NCBI RefSeq assembly: GCF_963678635.1
Contig: NC_087071.1
Span: 8,265,605 to 8,329,604, forward strand
Reading direction: 5' to 3'
From: Symsagittifera roscoffensis
Taxonomy: Eukaryota > Xenacoelomorpha > Acoela > Convolutidae
DNA: 64,000 nucleotides
The notes beneath the pieces were generated by a model that saw nothing but the letters and a program-made list of their open reading frames with translations, ran no database searches and was not told where the DNA came from. Position 1 is the stretch's first letter. Every line of letters starts with the position of its first letter. Below, piece after piece: positions 11,260 through 22,772 of the stretch. The position numbers were made by a program, and so were the translations under genes.

Positions 11260-12190
11260 CATCAGAATTTCTTGCCTTTATTTCGTGTCAGTTTCTGCAT
11301 GGGGTATATTTTGTCTGCATGCCCCTTGATAAACTCTCCGTAGTAGTTAGCGAATCCAAGGAAGCTCATCAATTGCGTGTCGGTCTTCGCTGCTTTCCAT
11401 GTCGGGATATGGCCTGACCCCATGTTTGTCCACAAAGCGGCCCAGATACTTGATTGAGTCCCTCATGATTTCGCACTTTTAAGGTTTCACTTGAGACCCG
11501 CTTGTTTCATGCAACCAAAGACCTCGTCCAGTCTCACAACAAGTAACACAATATGAGGATGCCATACTTTTTGGTTACATTCGTGAATGTCTGATCCATT
11601 AATCGTTGAAACCTAGCCGTCGCATTGTATAATCCAAACGCCATTCTTTTCCATTGGTACAGCCCCAGCTCGCACGCAAAGCCTGATTTCACCCGATCCT
11701 GCTTTCTGAGGGGCACCTGCCAGAACGCAGAGCCCAAATCCAACGTCGTGGAGAATTTTGCATCCACTAACTTGGAGAGGCTCTCGTCGATGCTGGGAAT
11801 CGGGTTAGCGTCCTTTATCGTAACCGCATTTAGGTAGCGGAAGTCAAAACAAAACCTAAGTTGCCCCTTTCTTTTTTGCCATGACTACGCCGCAAGCCCA
11901 TGGGGACTTCATTGGTTCCATCATGTCATATTCCATTAGCATTTCAATTTCTTTTCGGCATGCTTCTGATTTGTGTGGGTTCATTCTCCTTGCCCCTTCT
12001 CTGTGAGGTATTGAGCCCTCTTCTATTTCGATCTCATGCTCTACAAAATTGCAGGAACCTATATTGGCCTTATGCCTCGAAAAAACGTCTGGGTATCAAT
12101 TTAATACAACTCTGAGCGAGTCCAATTCCTTATCCGATATCTTGCCTTTTAAATGCTCTATCTCAGCTAGGACTGGCTTGTCCGCTGCTA
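11260..12190 (-). pseudogene. Gypsy reverse transcriptase with the catalytic YxDD deleted
   Basis: The frame 11767-11534 holds TTLDLGSAFWQVPL (first catalytic Asp) and MAFGLYNATARFQRLM, standard Ty3/gypsy RT blocks. The strand that should read Y-x-D-D stops after ILILCYLL (~11,540). The sequence resumes in another frame with RLDEVFGCMKQAGLK, so ~50 bases including both catalytic aspartates are missing. Upstream (12,190-11,770) the N-terminal RT blocks are spread over frames with stops. Downstream to ~11,260 the thumb/connection region is recognisable with stops. Confidence 0.85.
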
Positions 12191-12498
12191 ATTCTGTTTC
12201 TTTGGTCTCTCAGGGAAATTTGAACAATTAGACAGCCCATTGTCTGTCTCTGTCTTCATTGAAAACAATTTTTTAGAAGATTTCAATTCACTTATCCTCT
12301 TTAGTATGGATTCTTGGTTGGCCAACAAGGGACACTTAGTTACGTCAAATCTTTTAAAGTTCTCCACACTCTGATAGTATGTGTTCAGAGGCATTGCGTA
12401 GCTAAGCTTCTTTCCTCGTTGTATCGTCACCGTGGTTGCCTCTGTTTTCAACAACACACTCACACACAGTGTGCTGTGAGTGAGTGAGAAGCTTCTTC

Positions 12499-13263
12499 TC
12501 AAAATGGCTGAGCTTTTACTGTTGGGTTTTGGAACCAGACACACCTGTCTGTTGATGCTAAGCTGATTTTGGTTCCTCTTAATGTCGCTATTACCGCCTG
12601 ATGTGGTTTAAACCTAACCTTCCTATCTAGGAAAATTGGCACCTTTACTTGGTTAATCGGGATTTTATTAATTGGTTTCTTTTCATACTTCCTCTCAGAA
12701 TCGTTGATTCTTATCAACCCATCGTTGAGCTCAATCGTGACACCGAAGTTGCGCACAAAATCCCGTGCTAGGATGGACTGTTCGGACTCGTCAAGATACT
12801 CGACGACCAGGAAACTCATCCAGAGATGTCTCCCTTCAAGCTGCAACGAGATGATAGGGGTCCTCCAGGTCCTTTATATTGCACGCTGATTAGCCGCTTC
12901 CAGTCTGAGGGTAGTGGGAACCAAATCCTACCTATCAAAGCTCATATTGATCCAGGTGCTCACAGGCATGACACTGACCAATGCTCCGGTGTCTAATAGT
13001 CCCTTCACGGAGGTTTGTCTACCCTGCACGTCCAGTACATGCGCGGCCAGATCGGCTTCACAGCCTGTGTGGACGGCATCCTGTTCGAGAATGGCGCTGT
13101 GTCCGATTAGTCGGACCTTAGGTTCTTCTCGACCAATGTAGAACCGACCTACCTGGTCAGCTGCATCAGTCACGTGAGCTTTGGTACAAATGTTGATTCC
13201 ATCCACGTGCATTAAGATCAGATTTGGGCCATAGATTTCGATGTGATTTCCAACTACTTGCAA
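12499..13263 (-). pseudogene. Gypsy aspartic protease and protease-RT linker
   Basis: The frame 13263-12928 ends in a retropepsin-type active site, GLLDTGALVSVMP, with the catalytic Asp-Thr-Gly intact. The protease continues after a frame change in 12846-12499, where SILARDFVRNFGV is in the place of the usual ILGxDF block. The following segment (KVPIFLDRKV) is the linker to RT. The active site looks sound, but the domain is split between two frames. Confidence 0.8.
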
Positions 13264-13289
13264 TAGTCGTGGACCTCCTGTTGTGAGCA

Positions 13290-15670
13290 GCGTAGGTCCA
13301 GGTGTACTTGCGTGATCTCCGACGGCTCACTCAAGTTCTTCACCACTTAATGGCCCGCGACCGATATGATCGATATTATCTTCGTCACTTTTCTTGTCAT
13401 GCCCAAGGACTTTCCTCGAGATGACATTCAGCTTTAGACCCTGGTTCCTGGGTTCCTGGTAATCCTCCTCCTTCGTCGATCTTCCCAGAATGTCAAATTT
13501 CTCACGTCGATCTGTGTTCTCTAATTCTGACCTTACTCATTGCTCAACCTCTTTGGTGGCCAATTGTTGCTGGAAATTCTGTAATGCGGTCCGTGCCGCT
13601 AGGCCATAATCCATCTTGAGCGGTTTGGTTGACTCCGCCTCCAGGCTCGAAGCAATTGCTTCATCAGGTAAGGTTTTCACCTTTTTGGTTAAAGAAGTTG
13701 TCTTTTTTCACCTCTTTTTATCGTAACTCGGCATCATTCATCAGGCGGGCTCAACTTGCCTTGAACCGGAAAGTGCCTCCTCGTGGCGGGGATGCTTCGC
13801 GTCCGCTACTGCATCCCGGAATTGAGTGCAGTCCGACTTCAATTGTCCCTCTAAGTTGCAGAAGAAGCAACTTGGTCCATATCTCATTATGAGTCCTCTC
13901 ATATACTCTTCCTGATCCTCATCGGTCGCATCAACGTCGTCAAGAAAATAGCCTGTTGCTTTCATGTTTTGTTTGTTAGCAGAGCAGGCGAAAACCTAGT
14001 GTTCCATCGAACCACAATTCGGACATGACCTCCTCTTACCCATGTCGTCATGAGGTCTGTACCAACTGGAGTTCGCGCCAGTGTTTGTTCCGCTGTAGTT
14101 GCCATGAATGCTGTAACGGTTTTGCGCCCTCGGTTTTATGAGCAAGTACTCACACGACTTCATAGGCAAATCATCGGGCAAGGGTACCTGGTCAAGCGAC
14201 AGGATGAATTGCGTAGCCAACATGGTTTTCAGCTCGTCACTTTTTACTCCAACCATGAACTTCGAGGGGATTGCCAAGTTTCACTCCATCATTCTCTCAT
14301 CCTGATTGCTCCTCATTCTGAGTAACTCAAGCGCATCCAAAAAATTGTCTATGGAATCGTCATCTTTTGACGCCTTTTTCAAACTTCGATATAGCTTGAT
14401 TCCCTTGTACTCCAGAGCCGAAACGATTCAGCAAGATGTCGAATATCTTGCGAGCGCTGTCTCGTTCATTAGTCCTTTTCGCCATTACACATCTTAGGGC
14501 GGTACCCTCTAGGTTGCTTTTCAATGCGATGCATCCCTGTTTTTGAGAGATTATCTTCCTCAAATTGTAGTTTCATCGCCTCTATCCAAGTGTCGATGCA
14601 GCCATCTGACTCGTCTTTGTATGACTTCGGCGTTTTGAGTGTCCTTCTTGACTTCTGGGGGTTTGGCGCATCCGCTTCCGGCGGGACCGAATTTTCCAAC
14701 CCGGCCTCGATGGGGCTGCCCTGGTTTCGCTCCCTGTGATAAGATTCGTAATTCGTTCTCGAACTTGGCAGGGCCCCGGCATAGCTGCGGGCTCTGTCTC
14801 CATCATTGGCCTGGCGTGAGCGCTCCCTTGGGGCGGAACGCTCTTCCCAATTCCCTCCGTTTAAGATCTCGTCAAGCTTCCGCATCATCAGATCAGATTT
14901 GGCATCCAACCTTTTCTCCAGGCAAGTCATCGTATGAGCATTGGTTTTGTCATGATCGTTCAACAGTCGCTCGATCTCTCTTGTCATCCTAGCTTCTCTT
15001 TCTTCTGAGTCCTTGGTTGCTTGAGCCAAGCTCTTCGCTAGGAATTGATCGGTGTTACGAATCAATTTGCCTGATCGACTCTCGTCTCTGACATCACGTT
15101 TGTTAGCTCATCTCGCAATTTCTCTTAACCCTCGTGAGCTCTCTCATCGACTCAATCTATACTCTTTGTCATGTCCTGTCGCAGCTCTTCAAGGCCTTTC
15201 ATTACGCCAGCAAACATGTCACTTATATCACCAGCCGCCCCCGACACCGGATTCAGACCCAGAGACAATGAGGTCAACTGAGTTGTAGCCTGGTGATTGA
15301 TGAAGCGCCGCCCCTCTGTGTGCCCATCGACATCATCAACCTGTCGAACGTTGAGGGTGCTCATACGGTTATCCCATCAGACATCGGCCTGGTCGGCGAG
15401 TTGGACAATGCTTTCTTGCTCTAACCATTCCTTGAGCTCGGCGTCCACATCCGAATGAGCTATCTCCGGATGGTCATAACTGGAAGGTGAACCCTCAGTT
15501 TAGAGTGACGCACTGCGCTCATCATACAAATATTTGCAGCTTTTCTTGGCTTTCGAACCCGTTTGTTCCTCCCGCGGGCTTATACTTGACATCATCGCAT
15601 TCTTGCTCTGCTTGACTAGAGATGATTGTTCGTTTCTCCACTTTTTACTCTCAGTCTCTGATTTCGACAT
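13290..15670 (-). pseudogene. Gypsy gag with two degenerate zinc knuckles
   Basis: A probable gag start is the ATG at 15670-15668 (MSKSETES). The frame then carries TAA and TGA stops before continuing at 15364 (MSTLNVRQVDDVDG). Frame 15065-14469 is a long charged, probably coiled-coil segment rich in Glu, Arg and Lys followed by a Pro/Ser region. Frames 14563-14360 and 14277-13996 continue the capsid part. Two CCHC knuckles end the protein. The first is CPNC-GSME-H (near 14,010), with a stop just after the His. The second is CFFC-NLEG-Q-LKSD-C (13,877-13,836), where the His is Gln. Gag packages element RNA; two knuckles are within the normal range for Ty3/gypsy. Confidence 0.8.
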
Positions 15671-16779
15671 TCTCCTGATGAATAGTTCTTCTCGGTCTTC
15701 GACCTCGGATCAATCCGAGGCCTCCTCCGTTCTTTCAACTTACTCCGTTCAAAGTCCTCGCCTGGCTCTTCCAGGTCCGCGTGATGGTGGTAGTCGGGTC
15801 GGATCAGCGTTTGCTCCCTTTCCTCGAAAGCGTCTCGCTCGCCGGTCCGGCCTCAACACTTCGCCGTTGATTACCATCGAGGTTCTTCTCGCTTCTCAAT
15901 TTCATACCGCTCAGTGAAAGACCAGCTTGACCTTAATCGTTGCTTCGTCAGCAAAAACGTCGGAAGTGCTGCTAATCGTGAATCGGCTACGCCGTGTTTT
16001 AAACTTTCTGGCAATCTCAGTTGCCTGGGAATCTTAGTTTGCTCCTAACGAGTCTATGCGCTGCATGCTACGTGAAACAAAATTGGCGACAATGCACAAG
16101 TTCCAAAAGTAAATTCGAAAAAACTTGCTCAAGTGTACTCTCTCAAATCCTTTAATATAAAAAAATCCCTTTAATCTCTTTGAGACTTTATTAGTGATTC
16201 GGCTCAAACTACATAAAGGGCCTGCTTAGTGTTAAGATATTACCATCTCCACTCAGTTACCTGGTATAACAATTTCACAAATCTTTTCAGGATATTACCA
16301 TAACACACAAAACACAATTACTAACTGGATAAGAACACCATATAGGTGACAGCGATCTTTTTGTTCAGTATCATTTTACCACTTCAGACGTATCAAATCA
16401 CTGCCTCGTTTAAGATCAAACAAAATTTTAGAAAAGAGCAGTGATGGTTTCAGTAACAGATACTTAAAACTTATTCTTAAAGAAACAGACTTCCCTCGAT
16501 TGGAACTCTCAATAAGAGCGAAGGCCAAGACACTCACCGAGGTCTTCTTTTAGGTGTTCCCGGATTGCCCGAGTTTTCATATCAAGTAGCTCAAGGCAAC
16601 CACACTACCAAAATAACAATCGAAAAAAAAATGGTTCGGGTACTTCTGATAAACCCGATCTAGAATCGAAAGTTGATCGCAAATTTCTAGGTCAGATGGG
16701 CTCCTAACTTCCTAACATTTACACCCGTTAGTAGTTGACCTTCTATTCCCGCCTTAATTGGATTTTTACGATGAGAAGT

Positions 16780-17190
16780 GTTGTTAAGGGGCTCTAATTC
16801 TTCACTAAGAAGGGTTGTTAAGGGGCTTAAGTTACTCCGGAGGATTACTTCGGAGGGTTGTTAAGACACTTATCTTACTCCGATGGGTTACTTCGGAGGG
16901 TACCTTAGTCACCTAAGTAACTTCGGAGCGTCCCCTTAAGTTCACTAAGGAGGGTCAATAAGAGGCTTAATACGATCCGGAGGGTTGCTTCGGAGGCTTC
17001 CCTCAAAATTCTAAATTTTTTCAAGTCTCACTCAGAAGGGTCTTCAACTAGTCTCAGAAAGTTTCAAAACAAGCTAAGTTCACTCGGTAGGGTTAATTTA
17101 ACTTCTTCGGAGGGCTGCGTGGAAAATTTTTATTAAGGAGGTTTGCTAAGGGGCTTAGCTGACTCCGGAGGGTTACCTCGGAGGGTTCCT
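16780..17190. repeat. Irregular short repeats built on GGAGGGTT / CTTCGGAGGG
   Basis: The words CGGAGGGTT, TTAAGGGGCTTA and TTACTTCGGAGGG recur more than ten times at irregular spacing of roughly 25-60 bases, in one orientation. Scattered single copies continue to ~17,340 and ~17,760. No reading frame runs through them. Confidence 0.7.
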
Positions 17191-18188
17191 CAAAAATCGG
17201 GAAATCGGATAATTTTACCGCTGTAAAGCCTCAAATTGAACCCTAAGTGACTTAAACTCAGGTTGGCTGACTCGGTCGACCCTCCCAGTAGGAAAAAAAG
17301 GTGATCTTATAAAAATTTCTGCTGCTCGGAGGGTTCCCAAAAAATTTGATCCTCCGAACCAAAAAACTCTGAAAAAATTTTCTTCTCTAAATTTATTGAC
17401 CCAAAAACGGTCGCGGTCTAGGAAAATGATCAAAAACGTCGACTTATGTTACTAAAATTATTCCGATAGGTTGGCTAGTCTTTGAGAAATTGCTAAAAAC
17501 GCGTTCGTCATATTAGCCTCTTTGCACCACCTATACATGTTCTGAAAAATTTTTTCCGCAAGTGTTAGTGCAAGTACCTAAAAATATTTGAAACGAGCGT
17601 AGTAGCCCTGTACGTCACTGGAATATTGCAAAAAACCCGATCAAATTTGGTTTGGAAAGAAAATTTTGGCCAAAAACTATCAAATTTGGACCCTCCGATA
17701 CCTTTCTTTTCCTATCTCTAAGTTGTTAGTTCTATCCACGAAGCTATTCAGAGGGTTGCTCAAAAATTTTTCTGCTAGCACGCTCCTAACACAAAATTTA
17801 TATCGCTCTATTTCTGAAAACCTAAAAAACTTGATCCTCAAAACAAAATGGCGAAGTTCGGAAAATTACAAAAAATTTGATCGAAAGAATTTCGTTTTCG
17901 CCAAATACTCTTAAGTCTTTTTCCATGCGGTTTATTTAGTTAGGGGGATCGAACTACGTAGTAGCTCACTGTACAGAAGCGTTTTGCTGTTCGAAAAAGC
18001 TCGGATATCTGAAGTTTTGGGGTCTGACAGTTTGGTCGAAAATCAGTAACTTTCGACAAAATTGGGGTGTTTCTCGGGTCTAAATAGGAGATAAGTAATA
18101 TATAGTATGGATAATAATCTATTCCCTCCTTTGCACCAAAATACGCGAATTAAGACCCTTAACTCGGAATTTTGCAATCGATGGAGGG

Positions 18189-18206
18189 TGCAATCGGACC
18201 GCGCCA
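18189..18206 (-). promoter_or_regulatory. Possible retroelement primer-binding site
   Basis: Read on the - strand, the bases begin TGGCGCGGTCC, as a sequence complementary to a tRNA 3-prime CCA end would, and sit just after GGGCACAAT. Ty3/gypsy primer sites have this form. The orientation fits the gypsy element, but it is 2.5 kb upstream of the gag start and no matching LTR pair was found, so the call is tentative. Confidence 0.2.
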
Positions 18207-18827
18207 ATTGTGCCCCCCACCACTTAAGTTTTAATGATATAGTACCCGAACGATACTAAAATTGTGTCAACGAAACCCAACAGTCGTTGTGGATGTCATA
18301 CTTGATGCCCCTGTTGAGTCTGGAACACGTCGGTCACCGGCAAAGTCACAAAAATAGTGCTTAAACACTCAAATAACACTCAAGGGAGGGTACCTAACCC
18401 GCCACCAAAACACTCAATCTTTCGATCAAAAACTGAAATCAATCTGAAACAACAACAAATAGGAAGGTCAGATCGCATCTCGTCCGGAAATAACATATAA
18501 ACTGTCACTTTATGTTTTTTTTGGTCTTTTTTGAAATTTTTACAGCTTTTTCTATTTTTTTTTAGATAAATTTGTTTTTGGCTTTTTCTTGGTTATACAT
18601 TATTTTTGCTAGGTTTTACGCTTTATTTTTAATTGTTTTTGGTCCCGGGACCTTGGGATAAGCGGGCTCATGACTTCCCACCTACCCCTCCGGCCCCCCG
18701 ATTTTTTGGTCTTAACTAAGTTAAAAAGCTAAATAGTACTAGGCGGAGGGTCGGCACCTTCCCCCTAGTACAACAAAGATCATTAAGGCCGCCAACTCGG
18801 GCATACGTCCGGAGCCGAAGTTTCGTT

Positions 18828-18932
18828 GCTGAAACGTTTGCTGAGCATGATGGTTTTATGCCTTTGACATGCCACCAAGGAGCTGAAACGTTTGCTGATC
18901 ATGATGGTTTTATGCCTTTGACATGCCACCAA
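18828..18932. repeat. 54-bp direct duplication
   Basis: Two adjacent, nearly identical copies start at 18,828 and 18,882, each beginning GCTGAAACGTTTGCTGA and ending in TGCCACCAA. They differ at a G/T in the fifth block and after the last bases. Confidence 0.9.
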
Positions 18933-19689
18933 AACGTCCAAGTAACTTTCGTCCAAATACTACACAGTGACGGAGCGTAGAAAAAGTAACTATAGAAGAC
19001 TGGCCGGCGTCATTTCCCTAATTTTCACTCGTTTTTTAATGTTTCGACCTAGCCAGTTGATTTTTTGGTCTGTCTAAGGCAAAGTAAAAAGTTTTACGCC
19101 ATCAGTCAAACGACTTTTAATCAGCTTTCGTTTATCTGCGAATACAACCACAGAGCTGGTTCTCGGATCCTCAGACTACATGATTGCTAATAAAAACACG
19201 GCTTGAACGTCCTACTTTACTACGTTTTTGCATTGACCCTTTCTTCTTTCTAGCTTCTCATATTCTAAAATAACATACAATACCGGTGTTATTTCAAATG
19301 TTCAGGAAAGTTAGTTTTCTATAGTCTTTCAAAATATCAATCTCTGGGGGGCCAAGCCTCCTTTTCCGTGTTTTTTCTGTAATAATGTCGTTTTTACTCC
19401 CAATACGTGTCACGGGAGGGTACTGCTCTTTCCGTTTTCCCCACTGAAGCCTCCTTTTTGGCTAATTACTTCCGGTAAGTGTCTTACCGTGCGTGATCGT
19501 CACCATAAGAAGCTTCGTTTTTTATTTCGTTCTCGTTCGACTGTTTCTCACTAAATCAGTTGTTGTTGTGTTTTTTGTCACTTTTCAGTCAAAAATGGCT
19601 ATTTTTCGCATTTCTCAGAAATATACTGTCTGCAATCGAATTTTCGAAAATTAAAAAATTCCAGAAAATTCTAGCCACCTTTTCAACCA

Positions 19690-20830
19690 TACACGATCAC
19701 AAAGGCCTCCAACGTCTGTTTCGTGCTGCGACAAAAGGTTCCGTTGTGCCAATCCGGGGGAGTGGCACAATGATTCAAACTACGGGCGATGAGGCAATAT
19801 TTGAACAACGCATAATTTTGGACCTGGTTTTTGATGCTGAGCAACTTTCATGCTCTAAACTAACAGCTTATCGAGGTATATGATGATGTAACATGAGCTT
19901 GGTCACTCATGCTAAAAATACTGAGACAAAACTCGAAAAAAGCTTTTTCTAAACAAAATTTTTAACGGCGATTGTTTTTTCTGTTCATACCCGTGTTGAA
20001 AATTCGATAGATTTTGAGATATTAGATGATGTAACATAATCCTGATGATCCATATTACACGTGATGAGGCGAAACTTGAACAAGCATACTTTTTAGTATA
20101 GTTTTGGATGATGAGCACCTTTTATGTTCTTAACGAGGGTCACAAAACTAACTGCTAAAATGAAATAAAATATCATTAGAAAATTTTAATGAGAAATACT
20201 ACAAATGTTGCGGCAAAATTCAAACAGTGATTTTTAACAAACATATCTTTTGAGGACGAGTAATTTTTATATACAAGCCTGTGTTCAAAACTTCAAAAAT
20301 TAATTACTTATAGGATGATGTACATGACAATGTTGGTTCATACTAAAGGCTTGAACAATGCATAATTTTTTAGACCTGGTTTTTGATGGTGAGCAACTTT
20401 TATGATCATACCTGTAGTTACAAAAGGTAACAGCTAATGAGCTACGAAAAAAATTACTTTGATGAGTCATACTACATACGATGAGACAAAACTCGAACAG
20501 TTCACCTTGTTTCAAACATAAATTTTCATGGTGAATAGTTTTTGCATCCAGACCCATGTTCAAAAATTCAATAGCTATTGAGATATGAGATGACGTAAAA
20601 TGGCTTTGGTGTTTCATACTAGGTATGATGAGGCAAAATTCGAACAATGCTCAATTTTTCGATGCTGGACAAATGTTAAAATTATCTGTTATTGAGATAT
20701 ACGATAAGGTTACATGACTTTGATGAGCCATATTACATATGATGAAGCAAAACTCTAACCACTTAATTTTTTCATGCGTAGATTTTGACACTGAGCACTT
20801 TTCAAGCTCTAGTTGCTGGTGGAAAAATCA
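19690..20830 (+). repeat. ~140-bp tandem repeat (family R140), opposite orientation to 1-850
   Basis: Repeated words include GATGATGTAACATGA (19,881; 20,029; 20,312 variant; 20,589 variant), GATGAGGCAAAACTCGAAC and GACCTGGTTTTTGATG, with spacing of ~116-148 bp. About seven to eight diverged copies. It is the reverse complement family of 1-850. Confidence 0.8.
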
Positions 20831-21263
20831 GTATTTGCATATTTATTTTTCGCTCAAACTCTCAAGTAATGCAGTTTAATTTACATGTTACTTGTCAGTC
20901 TATCTCGCTGGTATATATGGGTTTATAACTTGTAGAAACTTGCCTAGGGACTTTTATATGAAACACTCATACTTTTAAGCAAATGAATGTATGATGCACC
21001 TGCAGTTTGTGAAGAACCGCTCAGTAGAATTTATGCATTTTAAATTACCACGTTAAAACTTTCCAACAATCACAGGCACAAATTGAATAAAAAACGCTTA
21101 AAAAATTAATAGTTCAGGGATACTACAATTTGAGGCCAAATTAGGCATTCTCTGCATTGTAAGTGGAATCCCCAACAGGCCAAAATCAGATTTTTTTTGC
21201 GGAATACGTAACATTGCTCTTTTTTTATCTTCGTTCCTATTTTGGATTGCACAAACAATTACC
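20831..21263. other. AT-rich spacer
   Basis: No gene or repeat recognised between the R140 block and the foldback element. Confidence 0.5.
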
Positions 21264-22384
21264 TAAGTATTTGTACCGCTCGAAATTGATACAAAATTAG
21301 GCTCATTTAGAATCCACAACTGTAAGAGGAACCCGCAATTTGCAAGTGGATTCCGCAAGTTGAAAGTGGGCCTGCAAATTGTAAATGAAATCCACATTTT
21401 GATTGCGGATCCTATTTACATGTATGTTTAACTCTGGTAATGTTTTAGTTTATATCTTTTATTTGCTAGGTGTTCAGCTACCAGTTGAATTACCTGACAA
21501 TCTCAATTCCTGTCACCAACTTTGGTCTCAATTCATGTATCCCAGTTTCACTCCCAATTCCTGTAACCCAACTTCGATATCAATTCCTGTAACCCAACTT
21601 TGAGCCAAATTCCAATAAACCAAAATTGATCCCAAATCCTGTAAACCAACTTCGATTATAATTCCTGCTATCAATCTCAATTCCTGCAAAAGTGAACAAT
21701 TTGAACAAGTTTATGAAATAAACTCGCATCTAAATTCGTCAGTTCCTTACAATCAATCAATTCAATTCATTAGTTCAAATAAAAAACTATAAACTTTACT
21801 TTTGCATTATCAAATTATGTGTTCGAAAATTGAAAAGACTCGAAAAAGGCGAAAGTAAAATGTATAGTTTTTTATTTGAACTAATGAATTGAATTGATTG
21901 ATTGTAAGGTACTGACGAATTTAGATGCGAGTTTCTTTCATAAACTTGTTCAAATTGTTCACTTTTGCAGGAATTGAGATTGATAGCAGAAATTATAATC
22001 GAAGTTGGATTACAGGATTTGGGATCAACTTTGGTTTATAGGAATTTGGCTCGAAGTCGGGTTACAGGAATTGAGATCGAAGTTGGGTTACAGGAATTGG
22101 GATTGAAACTGGGATACAGGAATTGAGATCAAAGTTGGTGACAGGAACTGAGATTGTCAGGTAATTCAACTGGTAGCTGAACACCTAGCAAATAAAAGAT
22201 ATAAACTAAAACATTACCATAGTTAAACATATATGTAAATAGGATCCGCAAACAAAATGTGGATTTCATTTACAAATTGCAGGCTCCACTTTCAATTTGC
22301 GGAATCCACTTGCAATTTGCGGGTTCCTCTTACAGTTGTGGATTCCGCAAGAGCTCAATTTAACGATACAAATGTCTTAACAAA
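21264..22384. mobile_element. Foldback (long hairpin) element of ~1.1 kb
   Basis: The left half (to ~21,805) and the right half (from ~21,849) are reverse complements with modest divergence, around a loop of ~43 bp. Outer marks are ATCCACAACTGTAAGAGG at ~21,311 and its complement near 22,323-22,342; inner marks are AACTATAAACTTTAC and its complement around 21,860. Each arm carries several diverged copies of a ~20-26-bp unit of the type CAATTCCTGTAACCCAACTT. No transposase is encoded, so it would be non-autonomous. A piece with the same GCGGAATCCACTT words lies at ~44,080. Confidence 0.85.
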
Positions 22385-22514
22385 ATCGACAATGTGAAAA
22401 AACTTTTACTAATCTAAAGTTTTATCTTTGCTGATTCTCTTTCTATTTTCTTCAAGAAAGCGACCTACTTTTTTCGCAAAAAAGCAACATCGTTCGCCAT
22501 TTTGCTGTAAAGCA

Positions 22515-22772
22515 ATGCGAGAAGAGGAAGGGAAACTGAATAAATTGACTTGCATGTTCTGTGGCACGGAGGGTTTTGGCGACTGCTACATAACTGCGAA
22601 GCATGTGTTGTCACCTGGATGCTGGGAGAGGTTAAGAGCCATCCGAAGATCTGGACTCGAACGAAAGCTGCGCTCTCCCACTAGGAAAAGTCATAACTTT
22701 GTGCGGGACGCATATGAGGGTTGCCAATTACTATTCAGAGCAAAGCAGACAATGGCAAAATTGATCTGCTAG
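22515..22772 (+). CDS. Candidate small Cys-containing protein or exon, unrecognised
   Basis: An open frame from an ATG at 22,515 (86 codons to a TAG) encodes a basic product with CMFCGTEGFGDC and a later Gly-Cys, which could bind a metal, followed by Arg/Ser/Lys-rich sequence. A possible splice acceptor (polypyrimidine ending TTCTTCAAG near 22,448) precedes it. It sits directly after the foldback element and 1.4 kb upstream of the JmjC exons on the same strand, so it could be an upstream exon of that gene or noise. No family was recognised. Confidence 0.25.
   Translation: MREEEGKLNKLTCMFCGTEGFGDCYITAKHVLSPGCWERLRAIRRSGLERKLRSPTRKSHNFVRDAYEGCQLLFRAKQTMAKLIC

Larger units (their letters stand above)
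9201..15670 (-). mobile_element. Decayed Ty3/gypsy LTR retrotransposon body (gag-PR-RT-RNaseH-IN)
   Basis: Reading the - strand from right to left, gag with two zinc knuckles, an aspartic protease, reverse transcriptase, RNase H and integrase follow in the canonical Ty3/gypsy order. All parts are interrupted by stops or frameshifts, and several catalytic residues are gone, so the copy cannot move by itself. LTRs were not identified. A possible primer-binding site is noted at 18,189-18,206. The body is clearly more GC-rich than its surroundings. Confidence 0.9.
15671..19689. other. Long gene-poor stretch upstream of gypsy gag
   Basis: The first few hundred bases (to ~15,920) share the higher GC of gag and may be its leader. 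From ~16,000 the sequence is AT-rich. It contains the GGAGGG-type repeat zone, a possible primer-binding site and a 54-bp direct duplication, listed separately. I recognise no protein. Confidence 0.5.

Noticed and set aside
14050-14992. + strand open frames of 71-117 codons in the gag region
   Set aside because: Shadows of gag, which has zinc knuckles in the opposite strand.
15534-15917. 127-codon + strand open frame
   Set aside because: It lies antisense to the gag start and leader in a GC-richer zone where open frames arise easily; no motif.
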